Assembly: GCF_000355905.1 (NCBI RefSeq)
Contig: NZ_APLF01000001.1
Coordinates: forward strand, 1 to 64,000
DNA length: 64,000 nucleotides
DNA from: Psychroflexus gondwanensis ACAM 44
GTDB taxonomy: Bacteria > Bacteroidota > Bacteroidia > Flavobacteriales > Flavobacteriaceae
Direction: 5' to 3'
The stretch's first letter is position 1. Each line of letters begins with the position of its first letter. The notes under the pieces are model-generated. The model made no database searches and was not told where the DNA came from. It worked only from the letters and a program-made list of their open reading frames with translations. Below are positions 15,971-25,461 of this stretch, piece after piece. A program made the position numbers and the translations under genes.

Positions 15971-16741
15971 TTAGTTTGTTTTCAAAAATTCTAAACTGAC
16001 TTGAAGGAAGTCCTCCCTTTCTTCTGCATGAACCCAATGACCAGAATTTTTAATGGCTTTAATCTCAAAATTTTCAAAATGAGAAGTTATACCTTTTTCA
16101 TCTTTATCTTGTATATAGTCTGAGTTCCCTCCTTTTAAAAATAAAGTTTCTCCTCCATATTTTGAATTTTGCGGTAAGCCTTTCCCCACTTCTTCGATAT
16201 TGTTTTTTAAAGCTTGTAGGTTTATTCTAAGGTTGAGTTCGTCTGGCGTCTTCCAATAAAGATTTTTTAAAAGAAATTGCCTTATTGCTTTTAAAGAAAT
16301 ATACTTGGCCAGAAGCTCATCTGCATCACTTCTAGAAGTGAGTTTAGCTTTAGCAATTTGAGTTAAACCCTCCAAGATTTGCTGGTGATGTTGTGGGTAA
16401 TATTTTGGGGCAATATCTACGATGATCAATCTATTAAGACTCTCTGGATATAAGGTTGCAAAGCGCATAGCGACTTTCCCTCCCATAGAATGACCAATGA
16501 TAGAGACCTTTTCTAAATGTTTATCCTCGAGATAATTCTTAAGGTCTTCGGCCATGAGTTCATAACTAAACGCAGGGTCATGGGGACTTCTTCCATGATT
16601 TCTTTGATCGACAAGGTGCACCTCAAACCCTTCTTTAGCGTAGGCATTGGCTAATGTTTTCCAATTATCGCCCATCCCCAAAAACCCATGTAAAATAACA
16701 AGGGGCTTACCCTTTCCTTTTATTTTTGAATGTAACTTCAT
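15971..16741 (-). CDS. Alpha/beta hydrolase (YbfF-like esterase)
   Basis: This 256-residue alpha/beta-fold hydrolase has an oxyanion-hole segment LHGFLGMGDNW, the nucleophile elbow GHSMGG and the C-terminal histidine in NSGHWVHAE. It resembles the YbfF-type acyl-CoA/ester hydrolases; the true substrate is unknown. The start codon abuts the pdxJ stop codon, so the two genes are co-transcribed, though no metabolic link is evident. Confidence 0.85.
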   Translation of the reverse strand: MKLHSKIKGKGKPLVILHGFLGMGDNWKTLANAYAKEGFEVHLVDQRNHGRSPHDPAFSYELMAEDLKNYLEDKHLEKVSIIGHSMGGKVAMRFATLYPESLNRLIIVDIAPKYYPQHHQQILEGLTQIAKAKLTSRSDADELLAKYISLKAIRQFLLKNLYWKTPDELNLRINLQALKNNIEEVGKGLPQNSKYGGETLFLKGGNSDYIQDKDEKGITSHFENFEIKAIKNSGHWVHAEEREDFLQVSLEFLKTN

Positions 16742-17455
16742 TTAGCTTAATTTTTTTAGATAAGATTTAACCACAGCCTCCAATCCATCATACAAAGCTT
16801 CTGAAATTAAAGCATGCCCAATAGATACTTCGTCTAAGAAAGGAATCGTTTGAGCAAAATATTCGATATTATCGAGTGACAGATCGTGTCCAGCATTAAT
16901 GCCTAAGCCTAAACGTTTGGCTTCTTCTGCACATTTTAAATAAGGAGCAATCGCTTTTTCTTTATCCTTTATGTATCCTTGAGCGTAAGCCTCGGTGTAG
17001 AGTTCTACTCTATCAGCCCCTATTTCTGAAGCTCCTTGAATCATTTGCACAGAGGGATCTACGAAAACTGAAGTTCTTATGCCATGAGCTTTAAATTCTG
17101 AAATTACCTCTTTCAAAAAATCCTTATGCTTTAGAGTGTCCCACCCAGCATTGGAAGTTAGTACATCTTCCCCATCTGGGACCAAAGTTACCTGAGCGGG
17201 TTTAGCATCTAGAACTAGAGCTATAAATTTCTGGTTAGGATTCCCTTCAATATTGAATTCGGTTTTGACCACTTTGGTTAGTTCATTGACATCGGCATAT
17301 CGGATGTGACGCTCATCTGGCCTAGGGTGAACAGTAATACCTTGAGCTCCAAAAGACTCTAAATGTTTTGCAGCTTCAACCACATTAGGAGTATCTCCTC
17401 CTCTAGCATTTCTAAGAGTCGCAATTTTATTGATGTTAACACTTAATCGTATCAT
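16742..17455 (-). CDS. pdxJ: Pyridoxine 5'-phosphate synthase
   Basis: PdxJ makes pyridoxine 5'-phosphate from 1-deoxyxylulose 5-phosphate and 3-amino-2-oxopropyl phosphate in the DXP-dependent vitamin B6 pathway. The 237-residue TIM barrel shows the family segments LSVNINKIATLRNARG, GITVHPRPDERHI and GINAGHDLSLDN. It is transcribed divergently from the CBS-domain gene at 17535. A TATTTTTG box lies at 17470-17477 upstream. Confidence 0.96.
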   Translation of the reverse strand: MIRLSVNINKIATLRNARGGDTPNVVEAAKHLESFGAQGITVHPRPDERHIRYADVNELTKVVKTEFNIEGNPNQKFIALVLDAKPAQVTLVPDGEDVLTSNAGWDTLKHKDFLKEVISEFKAHGIRTSVFVDPSVQMIQGASEIGADRVELYTEAYAQGYIKDKEKAIAPYLKCAEEAKRLGLGINAGHDLSLDNIEYFAQTIPFLDEVSIGHALISEALYDGLEAVVKSYLKKLS

Positions 17456-17469
17456 TGTTAGTTTTTAAA

Positions 17470-17477
17470 CAAAAATA
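17470..17477 (-). promoter_or_regulatory. Putative -7 box of pdxJ
   Basis: TATTTTTG on the minus strand fits TAnnTTTG and lies 14 bases before the pdxJ start codon. No clear -33 element is present. Confidence 0.35.
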
Positions 17478-17534
17478 CAATCAAATACGAGACTTTGCTT
17501 TGATTTTACGTATTTTGCATGAAAAGATCATCTT

Positions 17535-18191
17535 ATGATTTGGCAAAATTTTATTGACAAAACCTTACAACCTCTCGATATATCGAATTCAATTTCAGAA
17601 GTGGAGTCGGTTTTCAAGACCTCAACATTCAATCATCTTCCTGTCTTTAAGAAAGGCGTGTTTAAAGGAAGTATTAATGTAGACGACTTAATTGATTTAG
17701 ATAAAGACGAGCCACTTTCAAAATTTAAATACCTGATAGAGGTTTTTTATGTGGAAGCCCATAAAACCAATTTAGATCTTATCCATGAGTTTGCTAATCA
17801 TCAAACCAACTTGTTGCCCATTCTAGACCAAGACAAAAACTACATTGGCGTTATGAAGCTTGAGGATGTTTTGGATTTATTTGGGGAAAGTCCTTTTATT
17901 GCCAACGAAGGGGTAGTGATGATCTTAAGGAAAGAGAGAACCAAATTCTCTTTCAGTGAAGTCGCTCAACTTACTGAAACTCTTAATGCAAAGTTATCTG
18001 GCATGTATGTGAGTTATCTCTCCAAAGATATCGTAGAAATTACCGTAAAAGTAGAGCACCAAGGCATCAATGAAATTTTACAAACCTTTAGACGTTACGA
18101 TTATCAAATTGCTAGCGAACATCCCGAGGATCTTTTTGCTGAAGACCTTAAAGAACATTCCGACTACCTCAACAAATATTTAGACATATAG
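17535..18191 (+). CDS. CBS-domain pair protein with ACT-like C-terminus (AcuB-like)
   Basis: This 218-residue cytoplasmic protein contains two CBS motifs in roughly residues 1-125 (TFNHLPVFKKGVFKGSINVDDL and NLLPILDQDKNYIGVMKLEDV, each read as adjacent pieces) and an ACT-like C-terminal part (about 135-200). CBS pairs usually bind adenosine nucleotides. It lies 12 bases upstream of nadK on the same strand, an arrangement common in Flavobacteriaceae. A link to NAD(P) metabolism is conjecture. Confidence 0.85.
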   Translation: MIWQNFIDKTLQPLDISNSISEVESVFKTSTFNHLPVFKKGVFKGSINVDDLIDLDKDEPLSKFKYLIEVFYVEAHKTNLDLIHEFANHQTNLLPILDQDKNYIGVMKLEDVLDLFGESPFIANEGVVMILRKERTKFSFSEVAQLTETLNAKLSGMYVSYLSKDIVEITVKVEHQGINEILQTFRRYDYQIASEHPEDLFAEDLKEHSDYLNKYLDI

Positions 18192-18203
18192 CTTTAGTAA
18201 ATC

Positions 18204-19091
18204 ATGGTGAAACACGTCGCTATTTTTGGCCAATCTTTTTATCCGGAAACTGAAAAGTATCTCCTTCAACTACTCGATGTCCTCAACGAGCATCGTATAG
18301 ATGTGGTTATCGAGCAAGACTACTTTAGACTACTGAAAAAGGAGAAATCTATCCCTGAAATCAATAGCTTAAAAACATTTGTATCTCTCGACAAAACCAT
18401 AGATTTATTTTTTACCATAGGTGGAGATGGTACTATTCTGTCTGCGGTAAAGTTAGTAAAAGATCTCAACATTCCTATTATAGGTATCAACACTGGCAGA
18501 CTAGGTTTTTTGGCTACCGTTCCTAAAAACGAAATAAAAAAAAGCATAGAGGAAATTCTAGACGGAAAATACACCGTTTCCGAGCGGTCTATTTTGGAAG
18601 TCTCCTGCGAATCTCAGGAAGGCGCTCTACATTCTTTCCCCTTTGCCCTTAACGATATTGCCATAAGCCGAAAGGAAACCACTTCTATGATCACCATTGA
18701 GACTTGGCTGAATGATGAATTCCTCAATTCGTACTGGTCTGATGGTATTATTATTTCAACCCCAACGGGCTCCACAGGGTACTCTTTAAGTTGTGGGGGG
18801 CCTATTATTACTCCTCAAACCAAAAGTTTCGTCATCACTCCCATCGCACCGCATAATTTAAATGCCAGACCACTGGTTATCCCAGATGATTTAGAAATAA
18901 AGTTGAAAATTTCTGGTAGAGAAGATCAATACCTGATTGCGCTCGACTCTAGGTTGGCTAGTTTGGACAAAGACACCATTGTGCGCATCAAAAAAGCTGA
19001 CTTTAAGATTAAACTTGTTTGGCTATTTAGCGATAGCTTTATTACAACCCTCAGAAAAAAACTACTTTGGGGACAAGATAAACGCAACTAA
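18204..19091 (+). CDS. nadK: NAD kinase
   Basis: This enzyme phosphorylates NAD to NADP. The 295-residue protein contains the GGDGT motif (FTIGGDGTILSAV), the conserved segment NTGRLGFLA, and the nucleotide-binding TPTGSTGYSLSCGGPI. Length and order are as in other Flavobacteriaceae. It follows the CBS-domain gene and precedes a DUF6089 gene. Confidence 0.96.
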   Translation: MVKHVAIFGQSFYPETEKYLLQLLDVLNEHRIDVVIEQDYFRLLKKEKSIPEINSLKTFVSLDKTIDLFFTIGGDGTILSAVKLVKDLNIPIIGINTGRLGFLATVPKNEIKKSIEEILDGKYTVSERSILEVSCESQEGALHSFPFALNDIAISRKETTSMITIETWLNDEFLNSYWSDGIIISTPTGSTGYSLSCGGPIITPQTKSFVITPIAPHNLNARPLVIPDDLEIKLKISGREDQYLIALDSRLASLDKDTIVRIKKADFKIKLVWLFSDSFITTLRKKLLWGQDKRN

Positions 19092-19165
19092 AACAATAAA
19101 TCAAGTCAAATTGTGTTTTAAAATCACAAATGATTTAAAATGAAAACCAGTGAAATCAATATTTA

Positions 19166-19173
19166 TATATTTG
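19166..19173 (+). promoter_or_regulatory. Putative -7 box of the DUF6089-uppS-bamA operon
   Basis: TATATTTG fits TAnnTTTG exactly, 17 bases before the start codon at 19191. No -33 TTG is visible at the usual distance. Confidence 0.38.
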
Positions 19174-19190
19174 CAAACTTTTGAAACTCT

Positions 19191-19901
19191 ATGAGATATA
19201 TTCTTATTGGCATCTCCATTTGTCTTGGAATTCAGTTCGCGTCGGCTCAGACTTATGAAGCAGGTCTTATCTTGGGCGGAGTAAATTTTGTTGGTGATGT
19301 TGGGTCTTCTTCTTTTATGAAAGCAGAAGATTATCTGAGTCGAGATAAAGTCTCTTATGGTGCCATTTTAAAATGGAACAGAAGTCCGAGACATGCTTTT
19401 AGGTTTTCTGTATTGAGAGCAAACACCTTTGGAAACGATATAAGGTCCGATGAGCCCAGAAGATTTAATCGAAGATATTCTTTTGAGAGCAGCATTACAG
19501 AATTGTCGGTTGGTTTGGAATTGAACTTTTTTGAATGGGATTTACATGCGCTTAAACGGCCTCTTATTACTCCATATCTTTATACGGGTCCAACCTATTT
19601 TTTTACCAACGATTTTTTTGTAGAAAATGGTGAACTTGTAGAGGGAGATTCTACCTCAAATTTTGCTATTCCTCTTGTTATAGGTATAAAGGGAACCTTG
19701 AGTAGGCAATGGATACTAGCTGTTGAATTTGGTGCCAGATATACATTTACAGATAATTTGGACGGAAGTGCTCCAGATGAAATAAACAGTCAAACAAATT
19801 ATCCTACCTTTGGCAATTCTAATATGAATGATTGGTACATGTTTTCGGGACTTACACTCACTTATACATTTGGGCGTAAACCTTGTTATTGCAATTTTTA
19901 G
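19191..19901 (+). CDS. DUF6089-type outer membrane beta-barrel protein
   Basis: This 236-residue protein has a signal peptide ending in FASAQ and a beta-rich body with alternating aromatic residues. The N-terminal YEAGLILGGVNFVGDVGSS is typical of the Bacteroidota DUF6089 group. Function is unknown. Its place directly upstream of uppS and bamA in this phylum suggests a role in envelope assembly. The C-terminus ends in Phe, as outer membrane barrels often do. Confidence 0.8.
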   Translation: MRYILIGISICLGIQFASAQTYEAGLILGGVNFVGDVGSSSFMKAEDYLSRDKVSYGAILKWNRSPRHAFRFSVLRANTFGNDIRSDEPRRFNRRYSFESSITELSVGLELNFFEWDLHALKRPLITPYLYTGPTYFFTNDFFVENGELVEGDSTSNFAIPLVIGIKGTLSRQWILAVEFGARYTFTDNLDGSAPDEINSQTNYPTFGNSNMNDWYMFSGLTLTYTFGRKPCYCNF

Positions 19902-19904
19902 TGA

Positions 19905-20642
19905 ATGGATTTCAGATCAAACATAGATACAAAAAAACTTCCTAAGCACGTTGCCATCATCATGGATGGAAATGGGCGTTGGGCCAAAAAGCAGGGCTTA
20001 ATGCGCGTTAGAGGCCATGAAAAAGGAACTAAAGCCGTTAGAGAAACTGTAGAAAGCAGTGCTGAGTTAGGCATTGAAAATCTTACGCTTTACGCTTTTT
20101 CAACTGAAAATTGGAATAGGCCTAAACTAGAGATCCAAACCCTTATGAGGTTGTTAGTTTCTTCTTTAAAAGATGAGATTGATACCTTACAGGATAACAA
20201 AATTAGGCTTCAGGCAATTGGTTGTATTGAAAATTTACCCACCAAGGCCAAAAAGGAACTTAGAGAAGTTATCGAGAAGACGGCAGATAATTCTCATATG
20301 ACTTTAACCCTTGCTTTGAGTTACGGAGCAAGAGAAGAAATGATTCAAGCTGTCAAGCAAATTAGTCAAAAGGTGAAAAATAATATAATAGATTCTGAAA
20401 CTATTGATGAGTCTACAATAAATAATCATCTTTACACCCGAAATTTACCAGACGTAGATATGATGATTCGCACGAGTGGCGAGCAACGCATCAGTAATTT
20501 TTTACTCTGGCAAATGGCTTACGCGGAATTGTATTTTACAGAAACCCTCTGGCCAGATTTTAGAAAAGAAAACCTTTTTGAAGCAATTTACGAATATCAA
20601 AAAAGAGAAAGAAGATTTGGAAAAACAAGTGAACAACTCTAA
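19905..20642 (+). CDS. uppS: Undecaprenyl diphosphate synthase (isoprenyl transferase)
   Basis: This cis-prenyltransferase makes the C55 lipid carrier for peptidoglycan and polysaccharide export. The 245-residue protein has the catalytic motif IIMDGNGRWAKKQG with the metal-binding Asp, then FSTENW, ALSYGAREEM, and DMMIRTSGEQRISNFLLWQ near the C-terminus. It is three bases after the DUF6089 gene, and its 3' end overlaps the probable start of bamA. Confidence 0.95.
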   Translation: MDFRSNIDTKKLPKHVAIIMDGNGRWAKKQGLMRVRGHEKGTKAVRETVESSAELGIENLTLYAFSTENWNRPKLEIQTLMRLLVSSLKDEIDTLQDNKIRLQAIGCIENLPTKAKKELREVIEKTADNSHMTLTLALSYGAREEMIQAVKQISQKVKNNIIDSETIDESTINNHLYTRNLPDVDMMIRTSGEQRISNFLLWQMAYAELYFTETLWPDFRKENLFEAIYEYQKRERRFGKTSEQL

Positions 20643-23235
20643 GTGCACTACACTATTTTCTAGAGTTAACCTATATGTAACGACTCTAACACTACTGTTA
20701 TTTTTCGCCTTTGCGAATGCTCAGCAAACCCCTCAGCAAGCCGCCGGTAAAAAGTACACTTTAGGAAAGATAGAAGTTATTGGTTCCTCAAGCTATAACG
20801 AACAAACCGTGATTGCCTTTACAGGCCTTAAGGAAGGAGAAGAAATCTTCATTCCTGGTGATAGAATAAGTAAGGTTCTGAAAAAACTTTGGGATCTTGG
20901 TCTTTTTAGTGACATCAATTTTTACTTAAAAAACGTAGATGGTGATACCGCGGATTTGCAACTGGAAATCGTTGAAGTCCCTAAGCTTAATGAGGTAAAA
21001 GTAAGAGGAATTAAGAAGCGTAAGCGCTCTGAAATTATAAAAGACAACTCCATTCAAAAAAATACTAAAATCACTGAAAATTATGTGATAAACCTTCGAA
21101 ATAATATAGAAGAGAAGTATAAGGAGAAAGGTTTTCTTAACGCAAAAGCTAATATCATTACCAAGGCGGTCATAGACACTTCAAGTACGGACAACCTTGT
21201 TAATATGACGGTTGACATCAATACTGGTGATAAAGTAAAGATAAGCGAAATCAATATTAAAGGGAATGAAGAGTTTTCCGACTGGACTATAAAGCGGATG
21301 ATGAAGAAAACCAAAGAGAAATTTTTCTTAAGGTTTTGGAAACGTTCAAAATTCATTGAAGACGAATATGAAGCCGATAAAGATAAAATAGTAAAGAACT
21401 TTAAAGAAAAAGGATACCGTGATGCAAGAATAGTGAGCGATTCTGTTATTGTAAATTCCGATACTGATATTGCTATCAACATAGAGGTAAAGGAAGGGAA
21501 CCGCTATTATTTTGGAGAAATTGATTTCTTAGGAAATTCTGCATATACGGACGCTCAGTTAAAACAACTCATGGGGATTAGAAAAGGAGATCCTTACAAC
21601 GGAACTGTTTTACAGAATAAAATCGCCAATAATGAAAAACCGGATGCCGATGATTTTACCAATTTATACCAAAACAACGGATACCTATTTTCCAATATCA
21701 CTCCTGTAGAAACCCGAATTTATAACGATACTATTGACTTCGAAATACGAATCAACGAAGGAAAAATTGCCTACTTCAACGAAATTTTGGTCTCTGGTAA
21801 TGACAAGACGAATGACAACGTCATTTTTAGAAATTTGAGGACACGACCAGGACAACAATACAGCAAACAAGATGTCATGAATACGATTCGTGAACTTGGA
21901 CAGCTTGGATTTTTTAATGCTGAAAATCTTGAGCCAGAATTTAAAAATGTAGTCCCACAATCAGGTACTCTAGACCTTCAGTACGTGGTAGAGGAACAAG
22001 GCAGTAGCCAAATTGAGCTGCAAGGTGGTTATGGTGGTGGAGGCTTTATTGGAACTTTAGGTTTAAGATTCAACAACTTCTCCCTTAAAAATATTTTCAA
22101 CAAAGAAGCCTATAAACCTGTCCCTATGGGGGACGGCCAGTCTCTGTCTCTAAGAGCACAAGCAAGTTTAGCCTTTCAGAATTATAGCTTATCTTTTGTA
22201 GAACCCTGGTTGGGGGGCAAAAAGCCAGTACAGCTCTCTGTCTCATTATCTCAAACTATACAGTTCTTGTTCAACCCATTAACACGAAGAGCTGATAATG
22301 ATAGGAGTTTTACCATTTCTGGTATAAACGTTGGTTTCGCTAAGCGACTAAGGGAACCCGATCAAAACTTTACGTTATCCACATCGATTGGGTATCAGAA
22401 TTTTCAATTAAATAATTATAATATAGGATTATTTAGATTCCCTAATGGTACATCCAATAACCTATCATTCACCGTCGGATTAAACAGAAACAATACGTTT
22501 ACCAATCCTATTTTTCCAACAGGAGGTTCAGAATTCGATTTCTCTGTGAAATTTACTCTACCCTACTCAGCGTTTAACGATGTAGATTACGCCGGCCTTC
22601 GAGAGCAAAGAACAGAGGCTTTGGCCAATAATGATTCAGAGGCTTTAGCGGTGATCGATCAACAGCGATTCAACTGGTTAGAGTTTTATAAAGTAAAATT
22701 TAGTGGGGATTGGTATAATAATTTGTTTGATAAACTAGTTTTAAGGACACGTTTTGAATACGGATTCTTAGGAGCTTATAATAATGACAGAGGTATTCCT
22801 CCATTTGAACGTTTTTTCTTAGGAGGAGATGGCCTAGCCGGTTTTGCTTTAGATGGTCGTGAAATTATTGCTCTAAGAGGTTATCCTAACCAATCCATAT
22901 TACCTAGAACACGAACAGTTGGCGGAGAAGAAAGCTTTAATGATGGAGCGTCCATCTATAACAAATACACAATGGAATTGAGGTATCCTATTACATTAAA
23001 ACCTTCAGCTTCAATTTACGCACTTGCTTTTATGGAAGGTGGTGCTACTTTCGATCAGTTTAAAGATTTTACACCCTTTGAAATGAGTAGGTCTGCTGGT
23101 GCTGGTTTACGTATCTTTATGCCTGCTTTTGGCCTATTGGGTATAGACTTTGGTTATGGATTTGATCCCATACCTGGAAGTAATACAGGGCCAAATGGAT
23201 GGGAAACCCACTTTATTATCGGTCAGCAATTTTAA
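20629..23235 (+). CDS. bamA: Outer membrane assembly factor BamA (POTRA and Omp85 barrel)
   Basis: This is the central component of the outer membrane protein insertion machine. After a signal peptide (hydrophobic VTTLTLLLFFAFANA) come about five POTRA domains (roughly residues 40-450) and the Omp85 barrel with the conserved RGYP-type segment IALRGYPN and a C-terminal phenylalanine. An ATG at 20476 keeps the frame open but would add 51 residues before the signal peptide and lie wholly within uppS. The likely start is GTG at 20629 or TTG at 20617, both overlapping the end of uppS. The start is therefore uncertain and the rest secure. Confidence 0.9.
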   Translation: MNNSKCTTLFSRVNLYVTTLTLLLFFAFANAQQTPQQAAGKKYTLGKIEVIGSSSYNEQTVIAFTGLKEGEEIFIPGDRISKVLKKLWDLGLFSDINFYLKNVDGDTADLQLEIVEVPKLNEVKVRGIKKRKRSEIIKDNSIQKNTKITENYVINLRNNIEEKYKEKGFLNAKANIITKAVIDTSSTDNLVNMTVDINTGDKVKISEINIKGNEEFSDWTIKRMMKKTKEKFFLRFWKRSKFIEDEYEADKDKIVKNFKEKGYRDARIVSDSVIVNSDTDIAINIEVKEGNRYYFGEIDFLGNSAYTDAQLKQLMGIRKGDPYNGTVLQNKIANNEKPDADDFTNLYQNNGYLFSNITPVETRIYNDTIDFEIRINEGKIAYFNEILVSGNDKTNDNVIFRNLRTRPGQQYSKQDVMNTIRELGQLGFFNAENLEPEFKNVVPQSGTLDLQYVVEEQGSSQIELQGGYGGGGFIGTLGLRFNNFSLKNIFNKEAYKPVPMGDGQSLSLRAQASLAFQNYSLSFVEPWLGGKKPVQLSVSLSQTIQFLFNPLTRRADNDRSFTISGINVGFAKRLREPDQNFTLSTSIGYQNFQLNNYNIGLFRFPNGTSNNLSFTVGLNRNNTFTNPIFPTGGSEFDFSVKFTLPYSAFNDVDYAGLREQRTEALANNDSEALAVIDQQRFNWLEFYKVKFSGDWYNNLFDKLVLRTRFEYGFLGAYNNDRGIPPFERFFLGGDGLAGFALDGREIIALRGYPNQSILPRTRTVGGEESFNDGASIYNKYTMELRYPITLKPSASIYALAFMEGGATFDQFKDFTPFEMSRSAGAGLRIFMPAFGLLGIDFGYGFDPIPGSNTGPNGWETHFIIGQQF

Positions 23236-23264
23236 AACGGCATGATTTTTAATACATTCTAATT

Positions 23265-24068
23265 ATGAGATTTATTAATAGTGTTTTCTTTATTTGTTTT
23301 TGTGTTTTAACCTCTTTTGGGCAAGGTGGTCTAAAGATTGCCTACGTGGACATGGATTATATTCTAGATAATGTTCCCGAGTATAGGCAAGCCTCGAGCC
23401 AATTGGACTCTAAAGCTCAACAGTGGAGAACAGAAATTGAAAGCAAACAAAACGACATTGACAAGTTTAAGGATGAGTTAGAAAGTGAAAGACCTTTACT
23501 TACAGCAGATTTAATTCAAGATCTGGAGGATGAAATTGAATATCTTGAAAATCAGCTCTTGGAGTATCGCAATAAACGCTTTGGTGTTTCTGGGGATTTT
23601 ATTGTTCAAAAAAGGCAATTGATACAACCCATACAAGATCAAGTCTTTAATGCTATACAGGAAATTGGTGATAATAGAGATTATGATTTTATTTTTGAAA
23701 ACTCTGCAGATGCCTTACTTTTGTTTTCTGCAAAGCGACATGATTTAAGTGAAGTCATTTTGAAGCTCATCAATAGAAATTCTAGAGGAGCTGAAAAAGA
23801 GTCTTCCGATGTTTTGGAGGAAATAGGAGACTATAAGTCTGTTGAAAAAGCGGAAGAGGAAGAAGTTAAAAAAGAAGAAAAAGCTCAAGAAGAAGAAGCT
23901 AGAAAGGACGAACGAGAAGCTTTAATGGACGACCGCCAAAGAAAAAGAGATTCTTTGAGGGATGCAAGACAAAGAGAATTTGAAGAACGGAGAGAAAGAA
24001 TCTTAAAACAAAGAGAAGAAAGAGAAAAAGAAAGAGACTCTATTAGAAAAGCAAGAGAGAATAATTAA
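23265..24068 (+). CDS. OmpH/Skp-family periplasmic chaperone with long charged tail
   Basis: This 267-residue Skp-like protein has a signal peptide ending in TSFGQ, the conserved N-terminal strand KIAYVDMDYILDNVPEY and a long coiled-coil. Skp carries unfolded outer membrane proteins to BamA. Unlike the next gene, it has an extra C-terminal stretch of about 80 residues made almost only of Glu, Lys, Arg and Asp, likely a single long helix. It lies 29 bases after bamA. Confidence 0.9.
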   Translation: MRFINSVFFICFCVLTSFGQGGLKIAYVDMDYILDNVPEYRQASSQLDSKAQQWRTEIESKQNDIDKFKDELESERPLLTADLIQDLEDEIEYLENQLLEYRNKRFGVSGDFIVQKRQLIQPIQDQVFNAIQEIGDNRDYDFIFENSADALLLFSAKRHDLSEVILKLINRNSRGAEKESSDVLEEIGDYKSVEKAEEEEVKKEEKAQEEEARKDEREALMDDRQRKRDSLRDARQREFEERRERILKQREEREKERDSIRKARENN

Positions 24069-24095
24069 AAATAATCACTAAATTAAAATTAAAAA

Positions 24096-24605
24096 ATGAA
24101 AACTTTAAAAACAATCGCAATAGCTTTAGTATTGTCATTCGGATTAATGGCAACCTCAAATGCACAGTCGAAAGTAGCACACATTAACTCGCAAGAGTTT
24201 GTTCAGAACTTACCAACTTATAAGTCTGTAATGACAGAACTGGACCAACGAGAAAAAACATATCGTACTGAAATAGACGATTTGTTAAAAGAAGCTCAAA
24301 AAACAAACGAGCGTTACCAACGAGAAGCTGGCACTAAGACTGAAGAAGAAAACCAAAAGAGAGCAATGGAATTGCAGGAAATGCAACAATCCATCATGGA
24401 ATACAGACAAACCGCTTCTGAAGATCTTCAGAAAAAACAAGAAGAACTCATGAGACCTGTCTTAGAAAGAGCAAGAGAGGTTATCCAACAAGTTGCTAGA
24501 GCAAAAGGCTACGACTATGTTTTAGATTCTTCACTTGGAGCAGGAGTCCTTATGGCAGATGGTTACAACTTGATGGCAGATGCTAAAGCTGCTATTGGTG
24601 AGTAA
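24096..24605 (+). CDS. OmpH/Skp-family periplasmic chaperone
   Basis: This second, standard-length Skp homologue has 169 residues, a signal peptide ending in SNAQS, the strand KVAHINSQEFVQNLPTY, a coiled-coil from about 45 to 110, and a return segment YDYVLDSSLGAGVLMADG. It forms a tandem with the longer paralogue just upstream and a terminator follows. The tandem bamA-skp-skp order is usual in Bacteroidota. Confidence 0.93.
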   Translation: MKTLKTIAIALVLSFGLMATSNAQSKVAHINSQEFVQNLPTYKSVMTELDQREKTYRTEIDDLLKEAQKTNERYQREAGTKTEEENQKRAMELQEMQQSIMEYRQTASEDLQKKQEELMRPVLERAREVIQQVARAKGYDYVLDSSLGAGVLMADGYNLMADAKAAIGE

Positions 24606-24630
24606 TTAATTCACATTACATTTTTATAAA

Positions 24631-24659
24631 AAAAGACCATCTTTGTGATGGTCTTTTTT
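24631..24659 (+). terminator. Intrinsic terminator of the bamA-skp operon
   Basis: AAAGACCATC pairs with GATGGTCTTT (24632-24641 with 24647-24656) around TTTGT, and the T-run reaches 24659. The murI start codon lies only 13 bases further, so murI may depend on read-through or a start inside the hairpin region. Confidence 0.88.
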
Positions 24660-24672
24660 AGTTATACCTATT

Positions 24673-25461
24673 ATGTCTAAACATCCTATTGTATTATTTG
24701 ATTCTGGTGTTGGTGGTACATCTATCCTTAAGGAGGTTATCCACTTGCTTCCTCATGAAAATATAGTTTATCTGGCTGACAGTAAAAATGCTCCTTACGG
24801 GCTCCGAACAAGGCAAGATATCATCAACTTAAGTATTAAAAATACAGAGTTGGCTATTCAAATGGAGGCTAAGATGATCATTGTGGCCTGCAATACAGCA
24901 TCCACAAATGCTATTTCATTTTTAAGATCCCACTATACTCTTCCGTTTATAGGGATAGAACCCGCCATAAAGCCAGCAGCGCTAAATTCAAAAGCAAAAC
25001 GCATAGGTGTACTTGCTACTAAGGGCACTTTAAGCAGTGAATTATTCAAGCAGACCTCAGAGAGTTTTACTAAAGGTATAAACGTTATTGAAGTGATTGG
25101 AGAAGGAATAGTGGAAGCTGTTGAAGGTGGCTGGACCGATGATAAGACGTTTGTCGATAACTTGAATCAACAGATCCAACCTTTTATTAAAGAGGATATC
25201 GATTATTTGGTATTGGGGTGTACACATTTCCCTTACATCATTCCTTTGCTTAAAGAATTACTACCAAAGCATGTCACTATTATTGATTCTGGGAGGGCAG
25301 TCGCTAGACAAACTAAGGCTGTTTTGGAAGAACAGCATTTAAAAAATACAGAGGATAGTTTTGGACATATAAACATTTATACCAACACAGTCAACTCTTC
25401 TCATCTTCGAGAATTAATGAAGGATTTTAAAAATGTAAATATTACTCAAAAGGACTTTTAG
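24673..25461 (+). CDS. murI: Glutamate racemase
   Basis: This enzyme provides D-glutamate for peptidoglycan. The 262-residue protein has the catalytic pair of cysteines in VACNTAS and LGCTHFPY, and the N-terminal DSGVGGTSI. It overlaps the stop codon of the convergent PorP/SprF-like gene by a few bases. Confidence 0.95.
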   Translation: MSKHPIVLFDSGVGGTSILKEVIHLLPHENIVYLADSKNAPYGLRTRQDIINLSIKNTELAIQMEAKMIIVACNTASTNAISFLRSHYTLPFIGIEPAIKPAALNSKAKRIGVLATKGTLSSELFKQTSESFTKGINVIEVIGEGIVEAVEGGWTDDKTFVDNLNQQIQPFIKEDIDYLVLGCTHFPYIIPLLKELLPKHVTIIDSGRAVARQTKAVLEEQHLKNTEDSFGHINIYTNTVNSSHLRELMKDFKNVNITQKDF

